Positions 45,693-56,154 of a DNA stretch of 64,000 bases are shown here, in pieces. The notes below the pieces were generated by a model, which worked only from the letters and a program-made list of their open reading frames with translations, ran no database searches and was not told the origin of the DNA. The translations under genes and the position numbers were made by a program. Source of the stretch: Methylobacterium sp. Leaf117 (GTDB lineage: Bacteria; Pseudomonadota; Alphaproteobacteria; Rhizobiales; Beijerinckiaceae); contig NZ_LMNL01000012.1 of assembly GCF_001422985.1 (NCBI RefSeq), forward strand, positions 375,096 to 439,095, given 5' to 3'. Positions within the stretch are counted from its first letter, which is position 1. Every line of letters begins with the position of its first letter.

Positions 45693-48146
45693 TCAGTCTC
45701 TGCCGCTTCGCACACGTCGGCTCCGCGACACAGCTTTCCTTAGGACGCGGGACAACTGCTCGACCGAGTACGGCTTGTGTAGCAACTCAAATCCATGCGT
45801 CCCCTCTTTTGCAAGGATATGGCTATAGCCGCTGGCAAGCACCACCGGCAGATCCGGCCGCCGTCGTGAGATCTCTTTCGCGAGTTCGATCCCGTTCATG
45901 CCCGGCATGACGATGTCTGAGAACACCACCTCGAAACGAAACGGAATTTTCTCAAGCTGATGCAACGCTTCCGCGGCCGAGGTGGCCCAGACCGTGTGGT
46001 ATCCGAGTTCCGCCAATGTCTGGGTCGCGAACCCTCCAACTTCCGGATTGTCCTCCACCACAAGCACACAGGTGCCGTGCCCGTCCGTCAGAGGCTCGAT
46101 CTCTTCGAGCACTGCAGGGATCTCTGCCTCTTCCGAGACGCGCGGAAGATAGAGCGTGAAGGTTGCGCCGCGGCCGGGAAGACTCTGGACAACCACCTCG
46201 CCGCCCGACTGTTTCGCGAACCCGAACACTTGGCTAAGTCCGAGGCCCGTCCCCTGGCCGACCCCCTTCGTCGTATAGAACGGCTCGAAAATTCGATGCA
46301 GATCACCCGGAGCGATCCCGGTACCGGTATCCGTGAGGGCAACGGCTACGAACGCGCCCTTTCGGATGTCCAGTGGTAGAATCCCGACAACTGGGCTGAC
46401 CTCGATTGTCAGCCGGCCCTGGCCACCCATGGCATCTCGCGCATTGACCGCCATGTTCACGAGTGCAGTGTCGAACTGGCTCGGATCGGCGTTTACGAAA
46501 CAGGGGGTCTGAGGCACCTGGACGACGATCTCGATGCGTGCGCCCGTCAGGGTCCCGATCATCTCGCTGATGGCCGACACTCCGGTCCCGACGTTGAAAG
46601 TTTCCGGCTTCAGCGCCTGCCGGCGTGCAAAGGCGAGGAGTTGGCCCGTGAGCTTGGCGGCCCGCGCCACCGTGTCGGAGATTGCGTCGACGTAGCGGCG
46701 GCGCCGATCCTCAGCCAAGCCAGGCCGCTTCAGGAGGTCGGTCGAGGACTTGATCACGGTAAGCAGGTTGTTGAAGTCATGCGCCACACCTCCGGTGAGT
46801 TGGCCGACCGCCTCCATCTTCTGTGCTTGGCGCAGAGCCTCCTGGGCCTGATCGAGGGCAGCCTCCCGCGCCTTCTCATCCGTAACATCGCGGGCGCTGC
46901 AATAAGATCGCCCTCTCTCCGGGACGGCCGTCCAAGAGAGCCAGCGATAGTTTCCGTCGCGCGTCCGATATCGATTCTCGAAGCGGAAGACCGGTATTGC
47001 CTGTGCCAAAGTCCGGATGGCTTCGGCGGTCCGGGCGACATCATCCGGATGGATGAGTTCGAGTACGGGACGCCCTGAAATTTCCGTATCCGTCCATCCT
47101 AAGACCACCTCCCACGCTGGGTTCACGCGCTCGAAGTACCCATCAGGATGAAAGACACCAAGGAGGTCGGGGCTGACCTGCCACGTCAGACCGCGCTCGT
47201 CGGACCGCAGGATGACCTGACGCTCGAGATCAGCATTGAGATTGCGAAGTTCCGCTTCGTTCCGACGGAGAGCGATCTCGGCAAGAGCCCGATCGGTCAC
47301 ATCGACGCCCTCGACGAAGATCCCGGTCACGACGCCATCGTCATCGAAAATTGGCTGATAGACAAAGTCGAGGTAGCGCTCGATCGCCGGGCCGCTCGCT
47401 TTGGTCTGCAGGGCGATCCTCGACGCGGTCGCCGTGAAAGCTTCCCCGGTGCGATAGACAGTGTCGAGGAGATCGAGATACCCCTGTGCCACGGCGTCCG
47501 GAAGCGCCTCGGCGACCGTACGGCCGACCACAGAGCGGTCGCCGACAAGGCGCCGATAAGCAGGGTTGGCGAGCTCAAATCGGTGCTCGGGCCCGCGTAG
47601 GACCGCCATGAAACTCGGGGCCTGGGCAAAGAGCATTTCGAGCCGCTCTCGCTCGGCACTGGCCTTGCGCTCGGCATGCACTCGCCCGGTGGTCTCCGCA
47701 CAGGCGCAGAACATACCGACGACTTGTCCGGTCTCGTCGCGAACAGGCGTATAGCCGAACGAAAAGTAGGTCTCTTCCGGATACCCGTTACGATGCATGA
47801 TGAAGGCGATGCCATCCATATGCGTCGCCTCGCCCGCGTAGGCACGGGACAGGATCGGCTCCACGCGATCCCAGATGTCGTGCCACAATTCGCGAAATGA
47901 ACCGCCGAGGGCTTTGGGATGCCGAGCGCCACACATTGCGGCGTAACCGTCGTTGTAGAGGGTGATGTAGTCCGGCCCCCACACAATGAGCATCGGCTGC
48001 TGCGAGCCGAGCATCACTCCGACCAGGGTCTTCAGGGCCTGGGGCCATTCGGCTGGCGCCCCAAGCGAGGTCGCCAACCAATCGTGATTGCGCAAAAGCG
48101 CGCCGGCCTCGCCACCCTCTACGAGAAAGGCCTCGCGAAACGGCAT
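45693..48146 (-). CDS. Hybrid sensor histidine kinase (PAS-PAS-PAS-HisKA-HATPase-REC)
   Basis: The 817-residue cytosolic protein has three PAS-type domains (about 40-160, 165-290 and 305-430; [40 protein letters not shown]), a HisKA dimerisation helix with [19 protein letters not shown] (phospho-His), an ATPase domain with [13 protein letters not shown] (N box), [10 protein letters not shown] and [12 protein letters not shown], and a C-terminal receiver (about 690-810) with [10 protein letters not shown] and [13 protein letters not shown] (phospho-Asp). The GGVAHDFNN box is of the NtrB-like/FixL-like group common in Rhizobiales. No output domain follows, so phosphotransfer to another protein is expected. 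It is a single gene convergent with the HAD gene. Confidence 0.93.
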   Translation of the reverse strand: MPFREAFLVEGGEAGALLRNHDWLATSLGAPAEWPQALKTLVGVMLGSQQPMLIVWGPDYITLYNDGYAAMCGARHPKALGGSFRELWHDIWDRVEPILSRAYAGEATHMDGIAFIMHRNGYPEETYFSFGYTPVRDETGQVVGMFCACAETTGRVHAERKASAERERLEMLFAQAPSFMAVLRGPEHRFELANPAYRRLVGDRSVVGRTVAEALPDAVAQGYLDLLDTVYRTGEAFTATASRIALQTKASGPAIERYLDFVYQPIFDDDGVVTGIFVEGVDVTDRALAEIALRRNEAELRNLNADLERQVILRSDERGLTWQVSPDLLGVFHPDGYFERVNPAWEVVLGWTDTEISGRPVLELIHPDDVARTAEAIRTLAQAIPVFRFENRYRTRDGNYRWLSWTAVPERGRSYCSARDVTDEKAREAALDQAQEALRQAQKMEAVGQLTGGVAHDFNNLLTVIKSSTDLLKRPGLAEDRRRRYVDAISDTVARAAKLTGQLLAFARRQALKPETFNVGTGVSAISEMIGTLTGARIEIVVQVPQTPCFVNADPSQFDTALVNMAVNARDAMGGQGRLTIEVSPVVGILPLDIRKGAFVAVALTDTGTGIAPGDLHRIFEPFYTTKGVGQGTGLGLSQVFGFAKQSGGEVVVQSLPGRGATFTLYLPRVSEEAEIPAVLEEIEPLTDGHGTCVLVVEDNPEVGGFATQTLAELGYHTVWATSAAEALHQLEKIPFRFEVVFSDIVMPGMNGIELAKEISRRRPDLPVVLASGYSHILAKEGTHGFELLHKPYSVEQLSRVLRKAVSRSRRVRSGRD

Positions 48147-48295
48147 CCTCTATATCCTCTGCCCGCCCGGGTCTGAGCCCGGGAGAGCCGATCATGCACC
48201 GAGGTCATTCCCATTGTGCAAATCTCCCCGCGTTTGGGAAGTTTGCCTCACGATACGGCGAGGCGCGTCATGCACTCGCCGCTGGACGAGTCCGA

Positions 48296-48793
48296 TTACT
48301 GACCGCGATTGGCGCCGGGAACCACGCTCGTACCGGAACCGCTTCCGAACGGCTCATACTTGGTCAGACCTCGGAAGAGTTGGCTGATGAAGGCGCGGTC
48401 GGCACCGCTGGTGGGGGTCGTACGCTGAATGAAGTCGAAGACGCGCCCATCCTGAAGGCCGTAGAGGGCTACCCGCTCGACCTTGAAAGCGGAATTAAAA
48501 TAAACCGCTGTGACCTTCTGATCCTCAACCTGCTCGCCAAGGAACAGGACGGTGCGGCGCGTGTTCTGGCTGATGTAGTACCAGGACTTGTTGCCGACGG
48601 TAGACACGGTGGAGGGTGTGCCCAGAGCCTGAAGCACCTGCTCGGCGCTCATACCGGGCTTAACGGTAGCCAGCGCCGCTTGGTCGATCTGATAGCCGTG
48701 ACGAATGTCCTCGCCGATGCAGCCGGACACACCCGTTGAGATCACGCCGAGGACGGCGAGGCGAGCGAGCGACGAAACGAGACGGCGCGACAT
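48296..48793 (-). CDS. bamE: Outer-membrane assembly lipoprotein BamE/OmlA
   Basis: The 165-residue product has a lipoprotein signal (VLGVISTGVSGCIG, lipobox cysteine near residue 25) and the SmpA/OmlA fold: ATVKPGMSAEQVLQALGTPST, SWYYISQ and VTAVYFN. BamE is a non-essential part of the BAM complex that inserts barrel proteins in the outer membrane. The C-terminus (about residues 115-165) is a Gly/Ser-rich extension after DFIQRTT. It diverges from the CBP3 gene across 203 bp, a conserved neighbourhood in alphaproteobacteria. Confidence 0.93.
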   Translation of the reverse strand: MSRRLVSSLARLAVLGVISTGVSGCIGEDIRHGYQIDQAALATVKPGMSAEQVLQALGTPSTVSTVGNKSWYYISQNTRRTVLFLGEQVEDQKVTAVYFNSAFKVERVALYGLQDGRVFDFIQRTTPTSGADRAFISQLFRGLTKYEPFGSGSGTSVVPGANRGQ

Positions 48794-48996
48794 CGGCCAC
48801 CCTTGCTGACAGTGAAAAACTGGACGCGTCTACCGGCTTCGGTGGCGGCTCGGCACCGAGCTGAAGAATCCCGATGGAGGTTGCACCTTGACCGTCCGCT
48901 GCCGTAACGCGGGGTTATGGTTTTGACAAGGCAAGCCCAGCCACATGCGCCGATCGTCTCTGTCGGTCATCAGCCAACCGTCGGGAGGACATACGC

Positions 48997-49599
48997 ATGA
49001 TGGCGGGACTGCTACAGCGCTTGCGCGCTTGGGGACAGCCAAGTCCGCGCCAGCGTTTGATCGAGACGCTGCACAGGCGGATCAATGATGCGGCGCGGCG
49101 CCCGGAATTGTACACCGATATCGGCGTGCCGGACTCGTTGGAAGGACGGTTCGAATGCCTGATCCTCCACGTCATCCTGGTGTTGCGGCGTCTGAACGAT
49201 ATGCCTGAGCCGGCGGCGGACGTGGCTCAGGACCTGATCAACTCGGTCTTCCTGCAACTCGACTCGTCGCTGCGTGAATCCGGCATCGGCGATTTTGGCG
49301 TGCCGAAGCGCATGAAAAAGCTCGGCTCCGCCTTCTATGGGCGTGCAGAGAGCTACGAGACCGCACTCGATGCCGGAGACGCAGAAGGCCTGAAAGCGGT
49401 CCTGGCCCGCAACGTACTCGGACAGGATACGCCTGCGGCGGCTGCAGGTTTGGCGAATTATGTCCTCGCCAGCGATGCCGCTCTGGCGCGCTCCGATCTC
49501 GACGGGCTGATCGGCATCGGCCCACAGTTCCCACCGCCTCGATCCTTTGCGATGCCCTTCGCGAAGTCGAACGCCGATCCGACACGGACAGCATCATGA
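48997..49599 (+). CDS. Ubiquinol-cytochrome c chaperone (CBP3 family)
   Basis: The ATG at 48997 has GGGAGGAC upstream. The 200-residue helical protein belongs to the CBP3/UQCC1 family, which assists cytochrome b assembly into complex III in mitochondria. Family features are LIETLHRRINDAARRPELYTDIGVPDSLEGRFE, LILHVILVLRRLND, LQDLINSVF and RESGIGDFGVPKRMKKLGSAFYGRAESYE. It overlaps the DUF177 gene by four bases (ATGA), the usual alphaproteobacterial pair. Sequence gives no sign of a membrane segment. Confidence 0.92.
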   Translation: MMAGLLQRLRAWGQPSPRQRLIETLHRRINDAARRPELYTDIGVPDSLEGRFECLILHVILVLRRLNDMPEPAADVAQDLINSVFLQLDSSLRESGIGDFGVPKRMKKLGSAFYGRAESYETALDAGDAEGLKAVLARNVLGQDTPAAAAGLANYVLASDAALARSDLDGLIGIGPQFPPPRSFAMPFAKSNADPTRTAS

Positions 49600-50105
49600 C
49601 ACGTTACGAAGAAGCCGGGCCACTTTCACGCATTGTCAGCGTCGATCGCCTCAGGCGTAGCGACGGCAGATTGATCGTGACGGCGAGCCCGGAGGAATGC
49701 GCGGCTCTTGCAGCGGATTTCGGGATTCCGTCCATCCAAGACCTGGTGGGGACTTTCGAGACGAGTGGGCAGCTGTCGGCCTTCCGAGTGCGTGGAACCG
49801 TCGCCGCTCTGGTGACCCAGGTCTGTACCGTGACCCTGGAGCCATTCGAAGGCCCGGTTTCGGAGTCCGTAGACCTGCTGTTCACGGATACCGACCGCCT
49901 TGAAGGGACTGATGCGGAGGATGCCGACATCCCCGACCCCATCGTCGGCGGCAAGATCGATTTCGGAACGATCACGGCCGAGTTTCTGGCGCTCGGGCTG
50001 GATCCTTATCCGCGAAAGCCGGGCGTGGCCTTCGAACCCCATATCGAGGACGCGGACGAGGGACCGCTCGCAGCCCTGCGCGGCCTGAAGTCCGCCGAAG
50101 ACTGA
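49596..50105 (+). CDS. DUF177 (YceD-like) protein
   Basis: The ATG lies in ATGA shared with the CBP3 stop. The 169-residue acidic protein has RVSGTV-type strands (LSAFRVRGTVAALVTQVCTVTLEPFEGPV) and DIPDPIVGGKIDFGTITAEFLALGLDPYPRKPGV, the conserved core of DUF177. The family is linked with 23S rRNA maturation and is usually next to rpmF and plsX; here rpmF (ribosomal protein L32) is not between DUF177 and plsX, as is common in alphaproteobacteria. The 201 bases that follow hold the plsX leader. Confidence 0.92.
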   Translation: MTRYEEAGPLSRIVSVDRLRRSDGRLIVTASPEECAALAADFGIPSIQDLVGTFETSGQLSAFRVRGTVAALVTQVCTVTLEPFEGPVSESVDLLFTDTDRLEGTDAEDADIPDPIVGGKIDFGTITAEFLALGLDPYPRKPGVAFEPHIEDADEGPLAALRGLKSAED

Positions 50106-50306
50106 GTCCATGAGCCGCCTCGATGGGTCGGCATGCGAACGAAGGCTCAGATTTCGTTTGCCCGGCGGTCATCAATCGCTATTTTCCGGCGCGCCGGGGA
50201 GGGGGCCGGTTTTTCGAAACCACCCCGCCACCTTGCCCGTCCGCCTCGCTGTCTCTTCGTAGAGAGGCATTCCTTTTTCACGATCAGAGGCCACCGGCCA
50301 CCCGAT

Positions 50307-51341
50307 ATGTCCCAGAGAGTGTGCATCTCGCTCGACGCCATGGGCGGCGACCATGGCCCCACCACCGTGGTGCCGGGCGCTGCCATCGCCCGCGAGCGCC
50401 ATCCCGAGATGACGTTCCTGATGTTTGGGGATGAGGCAATCCTCACACCCTTGGTGGCTGCCGAACCGCGCCTGAAAGGCGCCGTGGAGATCCGCCACAC
50501 GACGATCGCGATCGCGATGGACGAGAAGCCAAGCCAGGCGGTGCGCTCTGGACGCGGGAAATCCTCGATGTGGCGCGCCATTCAGGCCGTGAAGGATGGC
50601 GAGGCCGACGCGGCCGTCTCGGCCGGCAACACCGGCGCCTTGATGGCGATGTCGAAGATTTGTTTGAAAACGCTGGCGGGAATCGAGCGTCCGGCCATTG
50701 CCTGTCTCTGGCCGACGGTCCGAGGCGAGAGCGTCGTCCTCGACGTTGGTGCGACTATCGGCACCGATGCCGAGCATCTCGTCGAAATGGCCGTCATGGG
50801 CTCGGCCATGGCCCGGATCGTGTTCGACCTCGACCGGCCCACGGTCGGACTGCTCAACGTCGGCACCGAGGAGATGAAGGGCAACGAGGCGGTCAAGGAA
50901 GCCGCCCGCTACCTGCGCGAGACCGATCTGCCGAACCTCAGCTATTATGGATTCGTCGAAGGCAACGATCTCGGCAAGGGCACGGTCGACGTCGTCGTCA
51001 CGGAAGGATTCACCGGCAACATCGCTTTGAAGACCGCAGAGGGGACCGCCAAGCAGATCGCCAGCTATCTCCGCAGCGCGATGAGCCGGACGCTCTCAGC
51101 CAAGATCGGCTACTTTTTCGCCCGCCAAGCTTTCAAAGCCCTAAGGGACAAAATGAATCCGAGCCGAGCCAATGGTGGCGTGTTCCTCGGGCTCGAGGGC
51201 ATTGTCATCAAGAGCCACGGCTCCGAGGACGCGAACGGCTTCGCGGCGGCCGTCGACCTCGCCCACGATATGGCTCGGCACGACTTGATGCGCACAATCC
51301 GCGATATGCTCGACCTGACACCAGCCGCGGCAACGTCATGA
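50307..51341 (+). CDS. plsX: Phosphate acyltransferase PlsX
   Basis: The start [18 protein letters not shown] is the canonical N-terminus; the frame runs 58 codons upstream without support. PlsX makes acyl-phosphate from acyl-ACP for phospholipid synthesis (PlsX/PlsY pathway). The 344-residue protein has [92 protein letters not shown] and [19 protein letters not shown], of family length. fabH follows at 28 bp. Confidence 0.96.
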   Translation: MSQRVCISLDAMGGDHGPTTVVPGAAIARERHPEMTFLMFGDEAILTPLVAAEPRLKGAVEIRHTTIAIAMDEKPSQAVRSGRGKSSMWRAIQAVKDGEADAAVSAGNTGALMAMSKICLKTLAGIERPAIACLWPTVRGESVVLDVGATIGTDAEHLVEMAVMGSAMARIVFDLDRPTVGLLNVGTEEMKGNEAVKEAARYLRETDLPNLSYYGFVEGNDLGKGTVDVVVTEGFTGNIALKTAEGTAKQIASYLRSAMSRTLSAKIGYFFARQAFKALRDKMNPSRANGGVFLGLEGIVIKSHGSEDANGFAAAVDLAHDMARHDLMRTIRDMLDLTPAAATS

Positions 51342-51369
51342 CGGGTGCAGCGAACAAAAGGACGGAACC

Positions 51370-52377
51370 ATGACGGTTACCACCGGGACGGTTACCGCTG
51401 GGAAAGTTCTGCGGTCCGTCGTGGTCGGCTGCGGCTCCGCCCTGCCGGCCCGTTGCGTCAGCAACGAGGAACTTAGCCGCACCGTCGATACCTCTGACGA
51501 GTGGATCGTGCAGCGCACGGGAATACGGCAGCGCTATCTCGCGGATGCCTCGGAAACGACAGCCGTCTTGGGCACCCGAGCCGCGCAAGCAGCGCTCGAC
51601 CAAGCTGGACTGACCGCCAACGACATCGATCTCATCATCTGCGCCACCTCCACGCCCGATCATACCTTTCCATCCACAGCAACGGAGATTCAGGCATCCC
51701 TCGGTCTGGAAGGTGGATTCGCTTTCGACGTCCAGGCGGTCTGCGCCGGATTCGTCTATGCTGTGACCACCGCCGACAAGTTCCTGAGCACTGGAAGCGT
51801 CAAGCGCGCGCTGGTCATCGGGGCCGAAACGTTCTCGCGAATCCTCGACTGGGAAGATCGTACGACCTGCGTTCTCTTCGGCGACGGCGCTGGCGCCATC
51901 GTCTTGGAAGCGCGCGAAGGCGAGGGCACCAACGCCGATCGCGGCGTCCTGAGTGCAAGCCTGCGCTCAGATGGCCGACACCGGGACAAGCTCTACGTCG
52001 ATGGCGGCCCTGGCTCCACTGGTACCACGGGCCACCTGCGCATGACCGGCAAGGAGGTGTTCCGGTTCGCGGTGGGCTCGGTCACCGATGTCATCGACGA
52101 TGCCTTTCGCGGATCCGGCACCACCGCGGAGGACCTGTCCTGGTTCGTACCCCACCAAGCCAATCGACGGATCATCGAAGCCTCGGCCGATAAACTTGGG
52201 ATTGCGCGCGAGAAGGTGGTGCTCACGGTCGACCGACACGGCAACACATCGGCGGCCTCGATTCCATTGGCCCTCGACGTCGCATGTAAGGATGGCCGAA
52301 TCCGGCGCGGCGACCTCGTGATGATCGAGGCGATTGGCGGTGGGTTCACCTGGGGCGCAGCCCTGATCCGCTGGTAA
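51370..52377 (+). CDS. fabH: 3-oxoacyl-ACP synthase III
   Basis: The ATG at 51370 has AAGGACGGAACC upstream. FabH condenses acetyl-CoA with malonyl-ACP to start fatty-acid synthesis. The 335-residue thiolase-fold enzyme has [15 protein letters not shown], the nucleophilic cysteine in [23 protein letters not shown], the His of [12 protein letters not shown] and the Asn of [14 protein letters not shown]. The Cys-His-Asn triad is intact. It follows plsX by 28 bp and precedes ihfA by 117 bp. Confidence 0.96.
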   Translation: MTVTTGTVTAGKVLRSVVVGCGSALPARCVSNEELSRTVDTSDEWIVQRTGIRQRYLADASETTAVLGTRAAQAALDQAGLTANDIDLIICATSTPDHTFPSTATEIQASLGLEGGFAFDVQAVCAGFVYAVTTADKFLSTGSVKRALVIGAETFSRILDWEDRTTCVLFGDGAGAIVLEAREGEGTNADRGVLSASLRSDGRHRDKLYVDGGPGSTGTTGHLRMTGKEVFRFAVGSVTDVIDDAFRGSGTTAEDLSWFVPHQANRRIIEASADKLGIAREKVVLTVDRHGNTSAASIPLALDVACKDGRIRRGDLVMIEAIGGGFTWGAALIRW

Positions 52378-52494
52378 GCGCGTCACCGCTTGCCACGGGG
52401 TGCCTCACGCACTGTTGACCCCAGACTGAACGCCGATTAGCGTGCGCAATCATAGAGATACTAAGAAAACACGAATCGCTTCGGGGAATGTTTC

Positions 52495-52815
52495 ATGACG
52501 GGAAAGACGGTCACACGCGCCGATTTGAGCGAGGCCGTCTATCAGCAGGTTGGCCTGTCACGCACTGAGTCTTCAGCCTTAGTCGAGACGGTTCTATCCG
52601 AGATTTGTACCTGCCTCGCCAGCGGCGAAACGGTGAAGTTATCCTCGTTTGGATCCTTCGTTGTTCGAAGCAAGGGCCGCCGGGTCGGCCGCAATCCCAA
52701 AACCGGTGTCGAAGTTGCAATCGAACCGCGCCAAGTCATGGTCTTCAAGCCCTCAAATGTGCTGAAGGCCCGCATCAACGGCATCAACGGCGCGGGCGAA
52801 CACGACGACGAGTAG
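52495..52815 (+). CDS. ihfA: Integration host factor, alpha subunit
   Basis: The 106-residue protein is a HU/IHF-family DNA-bending protein: [66 protein letters not shown] and a C-terminal helix ending in acidic HDDE. The RNPKTG arm reads as the alpha subunit. It works with IhfB (not in this window). The fabH-ihfA-merR order is conserved in alphaproteobacteria. The ATG is preceded by GGGAATG. Confidence 0.94.
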   Translation: MTGKTVTRADLSEAVYQQVGLSRTESSALVETVLSEICTCLASGETVKLSSFGSFVVRSKGRRVGRNPKTGVEVAIEPRQVMVFKPSNVLKARINGINGAGEHDDE

Positions 52816-52822
52816 GCCTGCC

Positions 52823-53353
52823 ATGTCCCTCGCCACGCGGATCGACGACATCAACAAGTCCCATTGCGAGGGAGCCCCTGCTGTGCAGGAAGCGCTCGAG
52901 AAGAGCGCTGGGGCGTTCCGCACCATCAAGGAGGCCGCCGACGAATTGGACGTGCCTCAGCATGTCCTGCGCTTCTGGGAAACGCGCTTTGCTCAGATTC
53001 GTCCCATCAAGCGTGCGGGCGGGCGGCGCTACTATCGGCCCGAAGACGTTGCCCTGCTGAAGGGCATCAAGCGCCTCCTCCATGGGCAGGGCTACACCAT
53101 CAAGGGCGCCCAGCGGGTGCTGCGTGAACGCGGCCTCCGCTTCGTTCAGTCGGTGGGACGTGGCGAAGCCGTCGTGGCCGCACCGTCGATTCAGGACGCC
53201 GACGTGGATGTTCAACATGTCGTGCTCCCCGCGGCCGAGCCCCTGAGCCCAAAGCAGCGGGCAGTCCTGGTCGACGTCCTCGGTGATCTACAAGCGTGCC
53301 GCGAAGCCATCGCCCACCTGCGCCGGCTGCCCGAGAGTAAAGCCGGCTCCTGA
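52823..53353 (+). CDS. MerR-family transcriptional regulator
   Basis: The 176-residue protein follows ihfA by seven bases. An N-terminal segment of about 30 residues precedes the winged-helix domain (about 31-100): [26 protein letters not shown] and [21 protein letters not shown], the classic MerR HTH with the wing RRYYRP. The remainder is a short helical region without metal-binding cysteines. Its target is unknown; ihfA-merR pairs are common in this class. In many relatives tRNA-Pro lies just downstream; here it is 6 kb away. Confidence 0.92.
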   Translation: MSLATRIDDINKSHCEGAPAVQEALEKSAGAFRTIKEAADELDVPQHVLRFWETRFAQIRPIKRAGGRRYYRPEDVALLKGIKRLLHGQGYTIKGAQRVLRERGLRFVQSVGRGEAVVAAPSIQDADVDVQHVVLPAAEPLSPKQRAVLVDVLGDLQACREAIAHLRRLPESKAGS

Positions 53354-53468
53354 GGGATCGACCCATCGCCCACTCGACGGTCGCGCTCACGATCCCCACA
53401 TTCTCAACAACCGGACCGAATCCACCGCGTCCCGCGCGGATCGTCCGGCGTGATCGGAGTTCGTCCGC

Positions 53469-53903
53469 ATGCTGCTTGCCCGTTCCTTCACCTTCCTGGC
53501 CGCCAGCGTCGTTCTAGCCGGACCGGCACTGGCGCAGACCATGGTCACCCGCAGCGAGACCGCCGCCAGCGGCAAAAGCGTACGCCTTGCCATCGTACCA
53601 AACCTCAAGAAGGATTGTTCGACAGGTCCGATGCCGGAGATCCGGGTCAGCGGTGCGCCCAAGAACGGCTCGCTCATCACGAAGGTCGGCAAGCTCAAGA
53701 CGCCGGCGAAATATCGTTGCCCGGGCAAGGAGGCCGCAGTGCAGGCCGTGTTCTACCAGAGTAAGGACGGCTTCACCGGCGCCGACGAAGTGACGGTGGA
53801 CGTCAAGGATTCTGACGGGAACGTCCAAACCCAGAACATCAAGATTACCGTTGGGGCAGCAAAACCTGACTCGACGGCGAAGAAGGATGCCACCGACCTC
53901 TGA
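53469..53903 (+). CDS. Small exported protein of unknown function
   Basis: The 144-residue product has a signal peptide (MLLARSFTFLAASVVLAGPALA). The mature domain of about 120 residues is probably a beta sandwich: TMVTRSETAASGKSVRLAIVP, PEIRVSGAPKNGSLITKVG, and a final DGFTGADEVTVDVKDSDG and TQNIKITV. Cysteines in KDCSTG and YRCPGK could form one disulfide. I do not recognise a named family; proteins of this plan are common exported hypotheticals in Methylobacterium. It is a single gene 115 bp after the merR gene. Confidence 0.8.
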   Translation: MLLARSFTFLAASVVLAGPALAQTMVTRSETAASGKSVRLAIVPNLKKDCSTGPMPEIRVSGAPKNGSLITKVGKLKTPAKYRCPGKEAAVQAVFYQSKDGFTGADEVTVDVKDSDGNVQTQNIKITVGAAKPDSTAKKDATDL

Positions 53904-54102
53904 GCCGCAGTCGGGGCCGCGGCGTGGCGTTGCTCGCGTGCCCCCACACCGAACCCAAGGGGCAGGCCGGAGTGTTGCCCTGTCGCACGCATCGCGCGGT
54001 CAAATTCCGCCGTGAATGCGCTGCGACAAAACTGGGCCTGTCAGTTGCATCCAAGGCGAGACAGGATGAAGCTGTCGCTGTCGTGAGGGGATCGGAAAGC
54101 CT

Positions 54103-56049
54103 ATGCCGTCGACGAACGACCTGTTTCAGAGCTTCGCCCGTGGCTACGAGGCGCGTCGCGATACGGAGATGAGCCTCTCCGAGTATCTCGAGGCGTGCCG
54201 CGACGAGCCGCTGATGTACGCCTCCGCAGCCGAGCGCATCCTGGAAGCCATCGGCAAGCCGGAATTCGTAGACACCGCGAAGGACCCGCGCCTCGGGCGC
54301 GTGTTCATGAACCGCACCATCCGCATCTATCCCGCCTTCGCCGAGTTCTACGGAATGGAGGAGACGATCGAGCGCATCGTGTCGTTCTTCCGCCATGCGG
54401 CGCAGGGATTGGAAGAGCGCAAGCAGATTCTCTATCTGCTTGGGCCCGTCGGCGGCGGTAAGTCCTCTCTGGCCGAACGCCTCAAGGCGTTGATGGAGAC
54501 CCACCCCATCTACGTTCTGAAGGCTGGCAACGAGGTCTCCCCGGTCTTCGAGAGTCCCCTTGGGCTGTTCGACCCCGAGGCGATGGGAACTGAAATCCAA
54601 GAGCGCTACGGCATCCCCAAGCGCCGCCTGACCGGACTGATGAGTCCCTGGGCCCTGAAGCGGCTCGACGAGTTCAACGGCGACATCTCGAAATTCAAGG
54701 TGATTAAGGTTCGGCCGTCGCGCCTTCGCCAGATCGCCATCGCCAAGACCGAGCCCGGCGATGAGAACAATCAGGACATCTCCAGTCTCGTCGGCAAGGT
54801 CGATATCCGTCGCCTCGAGACCCTCTCGCAAGCCGACCCCGATGCTTACTCGTACTCAGGTGGGTTGAACCGGGCGAACCAGGGCGTTCTCGAATTTGTC
54901 GAGATGTTCAAAGCCCCGATCAAGATGCTGCACCCTCTCCTGACCGCCACGCAGGAGGGCAACTACGTCGGTACCGAGAACATCGGGGCGATCCCATTCA
55001 CAGGCATCATCCTGGCTCACTCGAACGAGTCCGAGTGGCAGACCTTCAAGACAAACAAGAACAACGAAGCTTTTATCGATCGCATTTACGTGATCAAGGT
55101 GCCGTACTGCCTCCGGGCAACCGAGGAACAGCGGATTTACGAGAAGCTGGTCTCCGGATCCGAACTATCCGACGCTGCCTGTGCGCCGGGTACACTGGAG
55201 ATGCTGGCCCGCTTCTCGGTGCTCTCGCGCCTACGCGAGCACGCTAACTCCAATGCTTTCTCGAAGATGCGAGTCTACGACGGTGAATCCCTCCGCGAGG
55301 TCGATCCTCGCGCCCGTTCGATGCAGGAATACAAGGACGCTGCCGGCGTTGACGAGGGCATGGACGGGATCTCTACCCGCTTCGCCTTTAAGGTGATGGC
55401 AGCGACCTTCAACCACGATACCACGGAAGTTTCGGCCGATCCGGTCCACCTCATGTACGTGCTGGAGCAATCCCTACGGCGCGAACAGCTGCCTCCGGAA
55501 ACCGAGAAGCGCTACTTGGAGTTTATCAAGACGGAGCTGGCTCCGCGCTACGCGGAGTTCATTGGACACGAGATCCAGAAAGCTTACCTCGAATCTTACC
55601 ACGACTACGGACAAAACCTGTTTGACCGTTACATCGACTACGCCGATGCATGGATTGAGGACCAGGACTTCAAGGATTCCGAGACGGGCCAGCTCCTCAA
55701 CCGCGAACTCCTCAACCAGGAGCTGACCAAGATCGAGAAACCGGCGGGCATCGCCAATCCGAAGGACTTTCGAAACGAGGTGGTCAAATTCGCGCTGCGC
55801 TCTCGAGCGCAACACGGCGGCCGCAACCCGTCCTGGACGTCCTACGAGAAACTGCGTGAGGTCATCGAGCGACGCATGTTCAGTCAGGTCGAGGAACTCC
55901 TGCCCGTTATCTCCTTCGGCTCGAAGAAGGACGGCGAGACGGAGAAGAAGCACGGCGAGTTCGTCGACCGGATGGTGTCGCGCGGCTACACCGAGCGGCA
56001 GGTGCGCCGTCTGGTCGAATGGTACATGCGGGTGAAGCAGGCAGGCTAG
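54103..56049 (+). CDS. prkA: PrkA-family serine protein kinase (YeaG-like)
   Basis: The 648-residue protein has an AAA+ P-loop LYLLGPVGGGKSSLAERLK (about residue 110) and PrkA blocks including YEARRDTEMSLSEYLE, RIYPAFAEFYGMEETIERIVSFFRHAAQG, VLKAGNEVSPVFESPLGLFD, YSGGLNRANQGVLEFVEMFKAPIK and IDRIYVIKVPYCLR, with a C-terminal PrkA domain. YeaG and PrkA kinases act in nitrogen or general stress and sporulation. The gene starts a three-gene set with yeaH and spoVR, as in many Gram-negatives. A 106-bp gap with a small hairpin precedes yeaH. Confidence 0.95.
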   Translation: MPSTNDLFQSFARGYEARRDTEMSLSEYLEACRDEPLMYASAAERILEAIGKPEFVDTAKDPRLGRVFMNRTIRIYPAFAEFYGMEETIERIVSFFRHAAQGLEERKQILYLLGPVGGGKSSLAERLKALMETHPIYVLKAGNEVSPVFESPLGLFDPEAMGTEIQERYGIPKRRLTGLMSPWALKRLDEFNGDISKFKVIKVRPSRLRQIAIAKTEPGDENNQDISSLVGKVDIRRLETLSQADPDAYSYSGGLNRANQGVLEFVEMFKAPIKMLHPLLTATQEGNYVGTENIGAIPFTGIILAHSNESEWQTFKTNKNNEAFIDRIYVIKVPYCLRATEEQRIYEKLVSGSELSDAACAPGTLEMLARFSVLSRLREHANSNAFSKMRVYDGESLREVDPRARSMQEYKDAAGVDEGMDGISTRFAFKVMAATFNHDTTEVSADPVHLMYVLEQSLRREQLPPETEKRYLEFIKTELAPRYAEFIGHEIQKAYLESYHDYGQNLFDRYIDYADAWIEDQDFKDSETGQLLNRELLNQELTKIEKPAGIANPKDFRNEVVKFALRSRAQHGGRNPSWTSYEKLREVIERRMFSQVEELLPVISFGSKKDGETEKKHGEFVDRMVSRGYTERQVRRLVEWYMRVKQAG

Positions 56050-56083
56050 GGCGCGCAATACGTCCCGTCCTACAGGTGAAGGG

Positions 56084-56103
56084 GCGGCCACTCCAATGGC
56101 CGC
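56084..56103 (+). other. Hairpin between prkA and yeaH
   Basis: GCGGCCA, loop CTCCAA, TGGCCGC. It has no T-run and may set the relative expression of downstream genes. Weak evidence. Confidence 0.35.
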
Positions 56104-56154
56104 TCCGGCCAGTCGATCCCACATTGATTCCGAGGGCGAAGGCACACACACCGG